Source: Megasphaera sp. AM44-1BH (GTDB taxonomy: Bacteria > Bacillota > Negativicutes > Veillonellales > Megasphaeraceae). From it: 12,947 nucleotides of DNA. The notes below the pieces were generated by a model, which saw only the letters and a program-made list of their open reading frames with translations, ran no database searches and was not told where the DNA came from. Of this stretch, positions 1 to 5,763 are shown piece after piece. The stretch is from the NCBI RefSeq assembly GCF_003467125.1, contig NZ_QSFA01000033.1, positions 1 through 12,947 of the forward strand. The letters are read 5' to 3'. Position 1 is the stretch's first letter, and each line of letters opens with the position of its first letter. Position numbers and translations under genes: made by a program.

Positions 1-1
1 C

Positions 2-48
2 AAAAAAAGGTCTAGCCCAACCACAAAAGTTGGACTAGACCCTTTTTT
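2..48. terminator. Bidirectional intrinsic terminator
   Basis: Arms at 9-21 (GGTCTAGCCCAAC) and 29-41 (GTTGGACTAGACC) pair over 13 positions with one internal mismatch, which becomes a U.G wobble in the minus-strand RNA. The loop is 7 nt. A7 precedes the stem and T6 follows it, so a U tract follows the hairpin on either strand. It can end the minus-strand transcript of the DpnD-like gene and of the operon before it, and any plus-strand gene ending off the left edge. Confidence 0.85.
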
Positions 49-104
49 CTTTCATAAGTGTCAAAGATGGAGGTCATTTTTCCCGTAATACCCTCGAACG
101 CCGT

Positions 105-113
105 ATTATAACA
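105..113 (-). promoter_or_regulatory. Candidate extended -10 promoter, minus strand
   Basis: The minus strand reads TGTTATAAT, a perfect TATAAT preceded by the TGn extended -10 element. The -35 is weak: TTGCCC at 126-131 with a 15-nt spacer, or GATTGC at 128-133 with 17 nt. It lies downstream of the DpnD-like gene and points toward the left-edge terminator. It would give a transcript of roughly 90 nt, or the leader of a gene beyond the edge. No -35 of good quality supports it. Confidence 0.4.
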
Positions 114-170
114 CTTCACTCCGCCGGGCAATCCATATGCACTTACCGTAATTATACTAATATGCAATCC

Positions 171-344
171 TCACTCTGCATCTCCTACGATTTTCATAGA
201 TACCTGTTCCAGATTTCCCGGTTCCAGCACGATTTCCCCTTTGCGATACTGGTTTTCCGCCACACGCAGCGCCTCTTCCGGCGAAGCCGCTTCCACAGCA
301 AATTCCTGACTGACTACCTCTTCTACGAGAACGGTATAACGCAT
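171..344 (-). CDS. DpnD/PcfM-like small protein
   Basis: This encodes 57 residues beginning MRYTVLVEEV. The beta-strand start, the stretch SPEEALRVAENQYRKGEIVL and the short acidic tail resemble the DpnD/PcfM-like domain found in small proteins of Firmicutes and their mobile elements. The molecular function of that family is not established. I chose the ATG at 344 over an in-frame TTG at 365 because AGGAG (354-358) sits 9 nt upstream of the ATG. The coding sequence has host-like base composition, unlike the AT-rich genes immediately upstream. It lies 74 nt after the second ParB-like gene on the same strand and may be read from that operon or from a promoter in the short AT-rich gap. A terminator lies beyond it at 2-48. 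The family assignment rests on recalled sequence pattern only. Confidence 0.7.
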   Translation of the reverse strand: MRYTVLVEEVVSQEFAVEAASPEEALRVAENQYRKGEIVLEPGNLEQVSMKIVGDAE

Positions 345-392
345 AATTTCCGTCTCCTTTTTCAAAAATTTAGTAATACATTGATGAAATTC

Positions 393-413
393 TTTACATA
401 ATATTATTGTAAA
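393..413. promoter_or_regulatory. Dyad between ParB-like gene and DpnD-like gene
   Basis: TTTACA at 393-398 and TGTAAA at 408-413 form a 6-bp inverted repeat around TAATATTAT. It sits in the 74-nt gap at the left boundary of the AT-rich block. It could be an operator or part of a promoter for the DpnD-like gene. In sequence this AT-rich such dyads also arise by chance, so support is weak. Confidence 0.25.
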
Positions 414-418
414 TGCAG

Positions 419-1423
419 TTAAGTCTTTTTTTGAATATGTTCCAATCTACATATAATTTTTTTTATCTGAAAATCTATTTCTTTCTGCTGTTCTTTTGTC
501 GAATTTTTTATTTCTTTAACAATATCATCATTATTAACATATTCTTTGAATCTTTTTAAGTGTTGTAAACAGTTTCCTAATTTTCCACTTTGTTGTAAAC
601 GACTATATCCATCATAAAGATCTGTTTTTCCTTCAGCAATATCTCTCATAACTCGTTTTGAAATTGCATCCCGACATTTAGCGATATCATTAAGCTTCCT
701 TAAATCTTTAGAGTCTTTAATTTGATTTTCTTTCACCATTTCAACTATTCGATTATCAAGGTCAGGATAAGTATCCCTATACTTTTTTACATTTCTACTA
801 TTTAAATAATTATCATTGTAGTAACTAAAATGTCTCTTATCTTCATCTTTATGTTTTCTCATAAATTCAATCGTATTAATCATTTTTTTTGCACTGGCAG
901 CAGTTATTCCTAACTCTTTTGCCATACAATCAATTGGCATATTAGTAGCTTCATAGCGACGATATAAATAACTTGCCTGTTCATAAGCGTCCCAATCTTT
1001 TCTGCCAATAATATGATATTGTCCTAACAAAGCAAAAATTTCATCATCATTAAATTCTACCGGAAATATTTTACATTTTACCATTCCCCACTTTGCTAAA
1101 TCTTTTTTTGTCTCGCAAATCATACGAATTGCTGCTAGACGGCTATTACCTTCTAATACTGTATATGTATCATCTGCATTGTCTTTAACTAATAATGGAT
1201 CAATTATTCCTCCATTACTTTCTATAGAAGATTTTAAAATCTTAACATGTTCCATTTTAATCATTTGTTCATAAATTTTATCTTGATTTGGTTCTATTCC
1301 AGTTTTGTTTAAAATACTATAAATCCTAGGATTTTCTGTATAAAACAAAAGATGTGACTCTGGAATTTCTTTATTTTCTACAGTAAATTTTTTATTTTTT
1401 AATGTGTAAGTCTCTTTTGTCAT
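419..1423 (-). CDS. ParB/Srx-fold protein, second of operon (ParB-like 2)
   Basis: This 334-residue protein has an N-terminal ParB/sulfiredoxin-type domain. Visible elements are NPR at 31-33, GGIIDPLLV at 71-79 and the signature EGNSRLAA at 91-98, then GRKDWDAY at 140-147. A helix-turn-helix-like stretch follows near 162-190 (MAKELGITAASAKKMI). The rest is basic and helical with no domain I recognise. ParB-fold domains bind nucleotides (CTP or ATP) and often DNA; which applies here is unknown. The ATG at 1423 is chosen over one at 1489 because it leaves a modest 32-nt overlap with the helicase gene, has AGG about 8 nt upstream, and the extra N-terminal residues look non-conserved. It is the last gene of the AT-rich operon. 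It shares the same motif layout as the protein at 3303-4325, so the two look like divergent paralogues. It is not chromosomal ParB: no ParA partner or parS-like site is visible. Confidence 0.85.
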   Translation of the reverse strand: MTKETYTLKNKKFTVENKEIPESHLLFYTENPRIYSILNKTGIEPNQDKIYEQMIKMEHVKILKSSIESNGGIIDPLLVKDNADDTYTVLEGNSRLAAIRMICETKKDLAKWGMVKCKIFPVEFNDDEIFALLGQYHIIGRKDWDAYEQASYLYRRYEATNMPIDCMAKELGITAASAKKMINTIEFMRKHKDEDKRHFSYYNDNYLNSRNVKKYRDTYPDLDNRIVEMVKENQIKDSKDLRKLNDIAKCRDAISKRVMRDIAEGKTDLYDGYSRLQQSGKLGNCLQHLKRFKEYVNNDDIVKEIKNSTKEQQKEIDFQIKKIICRLEHIQKKT

Positions 1424-2900
1424 ATTTTTGACCTGCCTCAAGTATATTTTTAATGATATCGCAATAACTATAATCTGCTTTTTTTTCATATTCTAATAAA
1501 GATATGTCTCCTTGACCTAAAAAAGCAGCTTGCTGTTTTGCCTCAAGTAATTCCTCTATCCATATGTCTACAGAATCTTCAATCATGATATTATAAACAT
1601 AGCAAATTTTCTTTTGAGAAATTCTATGAATTCGATCTTGTGCCTGTAAATAATCATCAAGATTAAACCCTCTATCATAAAATATAACATTATTAGCTAC
1701 AGTTAATGTAAGTCCCTCTTTTGCTGCCTGTGGTGTAGCAAATAAAATTCTACATTCTGGATTCTTTTTAAAAATATCAACAGATAAATTTCTATCTAAA
1801 ATTGACATTTTACCATGTATTTTTCTAGGATGATATTTTTTATATATCGAAGTAAAATATTCAATATTTTCAATAAATGAAGACCAAACAATACATTTCT
1901 CATCCCTATCAACTATTGTATCAATGATTTTTTTTAACACTAATTCTTTTCCGGACAGTTCATCATAATCATCATCAATTAATTTGGGACAGGAAGTTAT
2001 TTCTAAAAGACGAATTAATCTTTTAAGAGCTAGTTTATCATCATCAAGAATCGGCTCACCGTTTTGTTTTATTTCAATTTTCATTGTATGAAGCACGTCT
2101 TCATACATTTCTTTTTGTTGTTTTGAAAATGTAGCAAATAACGATTTATATATTTTATTGGGTAATTTAATCTCACAACTTTTTTTTGTTTCCCTTATGC
2201 AAAACGATGAAATTCGTTCATTAATATTAGCAACACTTTGTTCGAACAAAGTACGTGCATCTAAGTTGTTATTAAGAATATTGGTTAAATTTGTATTCTT
2301 TTTAAATTTCTCAAAATTTTCCCCTAAGCTTTTCCCTTTATCTAAAAAATAAATTTGTGCCCAAAGATCATAGGGTCTATTTGCAATAGGTGTCCCGCTC
2401 ATAATTACTTTTCTTTTAAACAAATCTGATATTTCAAAAAAGCTTTTAGTTAATTTGGCATGAGGATTTTTTAATTTAGTAGATTCATCAACGATAATAC
2501 CTACATTTCTTGACCTTAAAAATAAAGAAATCCGTTCTTTCTCCGATGATATAGTTTCAAAGTTAGTAATTATAACTTTAACCGGACTGTTCAAAACATA
2601 AAAATTACTATTTCTGTTATTATTAAGCACCTTAGGTACAATATACGTATGAAAATTAAACTCATCAAGCCAATTTTTTATCAGTTGTTTCTTCGTGACA
2701 ACTAGTGCCGTATCCACATATTTTTTTTTCAACCAATACATCATTAAATCAATTGCAATTTTGGTTTTTCCCAAACCTTGTTCATGAAAAATGGCTGCAT
2801 ATTCTAAATCTTTTATTGCATTAATAGCTTGTGCTTGATAAGGAAAAGCTTTGTTTTTTACAGAAAGATTAGTCTGAGAATTCGAGATAATACAACTCAT
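1392..2900 (-). CDS. SNF2-family DNA helicase/translocase
   Basis: This 502-residue protein has the two RecA-like lobes of SNF2-type superfamily 2 ATPases. Visible motifs are a Q-like element PYQAQAI (20-26), Walker A GLGKTK (42-47), motif II DESTKLKNP (138-146, the DExxxxKN form typical of SNF2), and motif III SGTPIANRP (168-176). The second lobe has an ATPQAAKEGLTL stretch near 388-399 and motif VI QAQDRIHRISQ (419-429). All catalytic motifs look intact. Such proteins translocate on double-stranded DNA and remodel bound proteins; they are common in restriction and defence systems and in phage replication modules. The start codon overlaps the stop of the nuclease gene by 4 nt (ATGA), implying translational coupling. 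There is almost no extra domain outside the motor, so target choice probably depends on partners. Confidence 0.92.
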   Translation of the reverse strand: MSCIISNSQTNLSVKNKAFPYQAQAINAIKDLEYAAIFHEQGLGKTKIAIDLMMYWLKKKYVDTALVVTKKQLIKNWLDEFNFHTYIVPKVLNNNRNSNFYVLNSPVKVIITNFETISSEKERISLFLRSRNVGIIVDESTKLKNPHAKLTKSFFEISDLFKRKVIMSGTPIANRPYDLWAQIYFLDKGKSLGENFEKFKKNTNLTNILNNNLDARTLFEQSVANINERISSFCIRETKKSCEIKLPNKIYKSLFATFSKQQKEMYEDVLHTMKIEIKQNGEPILDDDKLALKRLIRLLEITSCPKLIDDDYDELSGKELVLKKIIDTIVDRDEKCIVWSSFIENIEYFTSIYKKYHPRKIHGKMSILDRNLSVDIFKKNPECRILFATPQAAKEGLTLTVANNVIFYDRGFNLDDYLQAQDRIHRISQKKICYVYNIMIEDSVDIWIEELLEAKQQAAFLGQGDISLLEYEKKADYSYCDIIKNILEAGQKYDKRDLHIKK

Positions 2901-3310
2901 ACTTCAAACTCACTTCCTAATTCGTCTACAACTATGAACTTACTATTATTTACATCTTCATTATTTCTTATTTTACGAAAATAATTTAATGCTGTATTTT
3001 TTAATGGCCATGGAACTGCAATTATTATATAAGCAGTTCCGATAAACTTCTGACATTCATCTATATATGCTCGCAATTGCAGTTTACTATGACGGGAAGA
3101 AAAATCCTTAAGAGTTTTTGCTTCTCCGATAATGAACAAATCGTTCTGCCAATAATAAACATCAGGAATAAACCCTTGAACATTATATCCAACTTTTCTA
3201 TTTTCAGGAGAATCTTTTTCAACCAAGCAGGTTTTTGATTCAGGTACTAATTTACAAACTTTCTTATACACTAAGTTAACAAGACGTATGTGTTCTTGCG
3301 ATTCAGCCAT
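2897..3310 (-). CDS. Small PD-(D/E)XK-type nuclease
   Basis: The 137-residue product carries a recognisable PD-(D/E)XK core: GFIPDVYYW around residues 46-54 (PD at 49-50), then GEAK at 62-65 (E63, K65) on the next strand, then a helix with LQLRAYI (77-83) supplying a Gln often found in Hjc, VRR-NUC and related nucleases. An IIIAVPW strand follows at 95-101. The metal-binding and catalytic residues are therefore present. The family contains DNA endonucleases of repair, restriction and phage origin. The gene starts inside the upstream ParB-like gene (8-nt overlap) with AGGAG about 7 nt before the ATG, and its stop overlaps the helicase start by 4 nt. Coupling to an SNF2 motor suggests the two act together. 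The exact subfamily is uncertain; it is too short to contain a separate DNA-recognition domain. Confidence 0.8.
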   Translation of the reverse strand: MAESQEHIRLVNLVYKKVCKLVPESKTCLVEKDSPENRKVGYNVQGFIPDVYYWQNDLFIIGEAKTLKDFSSRHSKLQLRAYIDECQKFIGTAYIIIAVPWPLKNTALNYFRKIRNNEDVNNSKFIVVDELGSEFEV

Positions 3311-4325
3311 TATTTTCTCCTAACGAATCTATACTTTCTAATACTTCATTAAGTGAATATTGTAAATCTTCTAATATCCCCTTTTTTTCATTATATTCAT
3401 CATCCCATTTCAGCGCCTTTGTTTCTTTTAGCGTTATATCTCTTAATTTCTTTGATAATATATAAGCTAAATCATACATAGATTCTGTTTCTAATTTTTT
3501 TAAATTGTTTGTATCTGCATGCAGATATTTTATTGCTTCACTGATATTAGTTTTTAAAAACTCGCTGTGTGCCATTTTATTATTGAGTATCTGAGGTAAT
3601 TTTCTCACATTTTGTGCTGTATCAATATTTCCACGAACCACCCACTTTGCAAAATCCTCTTTTGTGTATTTATGCAATTGTAGTGAATTAATAATGCTTA
3701 TGTTCTGTAGTTCACTAAACTTAGAAAATTCCCGAGGATCTGGATCTTCTCCTGCCTTTATAGCAATAGGTTCATAGTATTTCCGCATATCACAATAAGC
3801 ATCAATAAGCTTATGAACTTCATTCCTTTTTCCTCCACAATACGAGATAATTTCTGATAAAGGAACATGATCAATATTACTTAATTGATTTAGATATTTA
3901 GCCTTCGAATAAGGATCCCAATCCCTGGCACCAACTAAATGGCATTGCAATCGAATTGCATGAATTTGAGAAACGGGTAAATTATCATATACAATTGCAA
4001 TAATTTTATCCCATGGCCCTTGTGGATCTTTTTCAGAAAATTCCCTATATATTTGTACCCGCGTATTTCCTTCTATAACAACATATTGCCCATCAATTTT
4101 CTTATTAACTAGAATAGGTTGAATTATACCTTTGTTCACTCTTATCGATTCCCTTAGGGCATCAAGCGAAGAGCGTGTATCATTTCCAGCAGAAAAACTC
4201 AAGGCAAGTGCAATGCCATCACTTGTCACGTTATCGCCATATATTTCAAGGTATTGCTTAATTCTAGGATTATCTATATCTAGATTTATTTTATTAATAG
4301 GTAATAATTTATACTGTACAGCCAT
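3303..4325 (-). CDS. ParB/Srx-fold protein, first of operon (ParB-like 1)
   Basis: This 340-residue protein starts with a ParB/sulfiredoxin-type domain: NPR at 19-21, NKGIIQPILV at 64-73, and IEGNTRVQIYR at 84-94, the last matching the ParB-family E-G-N-x-R signature. GARDWDPYSKAKYL follows at 132-145, the counterpart of GRKDWDAY in the second ParB-like protein of this operon. The C-terminal 150 residues are helical, acidic and unassigned. The ATG is preceded by GAGGTGG, about 6 nt away, overlapping the stop of the radical SAM gene; the intergenic gap is only 9 nt. ParB-fold proteins of this general type occur beside modification and sulfur-transfer enzymes in mobile elements (for example IbrB with IbrA), so a nucleotide-driven DNA-modification or sensing role is possible. 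No partition partner is visible. Confidence 0.85.
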   Translation of the reverse strand: MAVQYKLLPINKINLDIDNPRIKQYLEIYGDNVTSDGIALALSFSAGNDTRSSLDALRESIRVNKGIIQPILVNKKIDGQYVVIEGNTRVQIYREFSEKDPQGPWDKIIAIVYDNLPVSQIHAIRLQCHLVGARDWDPYSKAKYLNQLSNIDHVPLSEIISYCGGKRNEVHKLIDAYCDMRKYYEPIAIKAGEDPDPREFSKFSELQNISIINSLQLHKYTKEDFAKWVVRGNIDTAQNVRKLPQILNNKMAHSEFLKTNISEAIKYLHADTNNLKKLETESMYDLAYILSKKLRDITLKETKALKWDDEYNEKKGILEDLQYSLNEVLESIDSLGENNG

Positions 4326-4334
4326 AATTCCACC

Positions 4335-5489
4335 TCATATCTCAAATCGTATATCAAAATATTTTCTTGCAATGTCTGGATACTTATTTTCAAACATTCT
4401 CATTGCATCCATTGATGAACACAATGTACTCTTATTTTTATGTAATTCTTGATTTGCTTCACAAAACTCACGGAAACTCATTTTTTTTACTATACTTGGT
4501 TGATTGCACCATCGTGCCAATGTAATATAAAAACTTCTGAATTCAGATATTTTCCATGGTGTATCATTTTTATTTTGAAAACGCATGATATAAGGCAAAC
4601 AGCCATAATGAAATAATAATTCTATACGTTTAAACGCATTCTCTATATCTAATGCATCGGTGCTTCCAAATCCTACTAATACATAAAATTTTACACTTTT
4701 CCTATTCTTATATTGCCGGATTATTTTTAACTTATTATGAATAACGTCATAATCTTCAATGTTATCAAAAGCAAACGTAATATCGCCATCATATTTTGAT
4801 GAAAAAAGTATTTTACAAATTTCATCATCTAATAAACGTTCATCCAGTCCCTGTTTAAATTTAAAACGCTTCCCAGATGTTAAAAGTTCACTAAACATTC
4901 TTTTTCGTTCTTTATAACCAATTCCCAAGAAATTATCATCTAACAAACATATTTTTTTACGCGCTGTATCCAAAAATTCGCTGAGTGGGCTGTGTAAAAA
5001 TACACGATTATATTTCTGATTAACGCAGAATTTGCATTTACGAAAACAGCCTCTTGTCAAAAAGCCTATGCTATAATCTGTATATTCTTTGAATTGCTGC
5101 ATAAAATATTGTTCATTGAATTTTTTGTTCTTTTTTTCACAAAACAATTTCTTTGCCCTTACTTCCTTTTCAATCCACTTATCATATAAATGGTAGTCAG
5201 GCATGTGATGTTCTATACAATCAGGCAATTTAGGAGCTTTATCAAAATAAAATCCAGTACCTCCAAATTGGACCGTATCAGATTGTTCAAGAAACGGTGG
5301 CATTTCCGTATCGGTGAATACTTTCGACACAAAAACTTTATCATATTTATATAAATCATTAAAATCTAACACTAACTCTGTTTGGTATCCCTGTTCTTTA
5401 TAATATCCTGATATTTTTTCACAAGCCAAATTGGGAAATCGATGTTTTTTCCTTCCCAGCAAGTCGGCATCAACAATTCCAATATTCAT
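4335..5489 (-). CDS. Radical SAM enzyme of a mobile-element-type family
   Basis: This 384-residue protein contains the radical SAM cluster motif CFRKCKFC (C148, C152, C155), expected to bind a [4Fe-4S] cluster and S-adenosylmethionine. The downstream LLDDNFLG (182-189) and TFAFDNIED (238-246) segments fit strands of the SAM barrel. The N-terminal 130 residues (MNIGIVDADLLGRKKHRFPN onward) resemble the family often seen in Firmicutes chromosomes and prophage-like regions. They lack the DxHxxG motif of cobalamin-binding radical SAM enzymes. The C-terminus (LARWCNQP near 326-333) looks family-specific. The substrate is unknown; possible chemistry includes methylation, thiolation or another modification of nucleic acid or protein. 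It is the first gene of the AT-rich operon, with a weak GGTG ribosome binding site and a candidate promoter upstream. A nucleic acid substrate is inferred from its neighbours only. Confidence 0.88.
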   Translation of the reverse strand: MNIGIVDADLLGRKKHRFPNLACEKISGYYKEQGYQTELVLDFNDLYKYDKVFVSKVFTDTEMPPFLEQSDTVQFGGTGFYFDKAPKLPDCIEHHMPDYHLYDKWIEKEVRAKKLFCEKKNKKFNEQYFMQQFKEYTDYSIGFLTRGCFRKCKFCVNQKYNRVFLHSPLSEFLDTARKKICLLDDNFLGIGYKERKRMFSELLTSGKRFKFKQGLDERLLDDEICKILFSSKYDGDITFAFDNIEDYDVIHNKLKIIRQYKNRKSVKFYVLVGFGSTDALDIENAFKRIELLFHYGCLPYIMRFQNKNDTPWKISEFRSFYITLARWCNQPSIVKKMSFREFCEANQELHKNKSTLCSSMDAMRMFENKYPDIARKYFDIRFEI

Positions 5490-5523
5490 AATATCACCAT
5501 ATACTTATAATTCTCTAGTATAT

Positions 5524-5552
5524 ATAGTATACTCAATTTCTTCAGTGATCAA
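5524..5552 (-). promoter_or_regulatory. Candidate promoter of the AT-rich operon
   Basis: On the minus strand TTGATC (5547-5552) is separated by 17 nt from TACTAT (5524-5529), with an overlapping TATACT (5526-5531). It lies 35 nt upstream of the radical SAM start codon. AGTATA (5517-5522) and TATACT (5528-5533) form a hyphenated inverted repeat across the -10, a possible operator. The remaining AT-rich sequence at 5553-5704 shows no gene or clear signal. AT-richness makes chance matches likely. Confidence 0.4.
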
Positions 5553-5704
5553 TTACAAATTTAATTTTTTATATAATTATTTGTTTTGATGAATTATGCA
5601 GTACATGAAGTTACTCATATTACCAATCGTTTCAAATAGAAATATTCTCCAATATAGTAAATCTATATTATCTAAATCTTACACATTTAAAATCTTTACA
5701 CACG

Positions 5705-5746
5705 CAAAAAACAGCATCCACAAGTTGTATGGCTTATGGATGCTGT
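5705..5746 (-). terminator. Intrinsic terminator of the carboxyltransferase gene
   Basis: ACAGCATCCA (5711-5720) pairs perfectly with TGGATGCTGT (5737-5746) around a 16-nt loop. On the minus strand it is followed by a run of six T and lies 17 nt after the stop codon of the 5764-7131 gene. It should insulate the AT-rich operon from that gene. Confidence 0.85.
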
Positions 5747-5763
5747 GATTCTTATTTGCTCAC

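Larger units (their letters stand above)
419..5489 (-). other. AT-rich five-gene operon, candidate genomic island
   Basis: The five genes from the radical SAM protein to the second ParB-like protein run in one direction with a 9-nt gap and then overlaps of 8, 4 and 32 nt. By eye the block is far more AT-rich than both flanks and uses A/T-ending codons and AGA/ATA codons, whereas flanking genes use C/G-ending codons. No integrase, transposase, tRNA or long flanking repeat is visible. Horizontal acquisition of a functional cassette is the simplest reading; the mechanism is unknown. Confidence 0.75.

Noticed and set aside
1424..1489. Upstream ATG at 1489 for the second ParB-like protein
   Set aside because: It would extend the overlap with the helicase to nearly 100 nt and add a residue stretch unlike the family; the ATG at 1423 has a better placed purine-rich site.
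419..4325. The ParB-like proteins as chromosome or plasmid partition ParB
   Set aside because: There is no ParA neighbour and no parS-like palindrome, and the DW-containing block and C-terminal regions do not fit partition ParB.
391..5700. TCTTTACA at 391-398 and 5693-5700 as an attachment-site or target-site duplication
   Set aside because: Eight matching bases in very AT-rich sequence are expected by chance and no recombinase gene is present.
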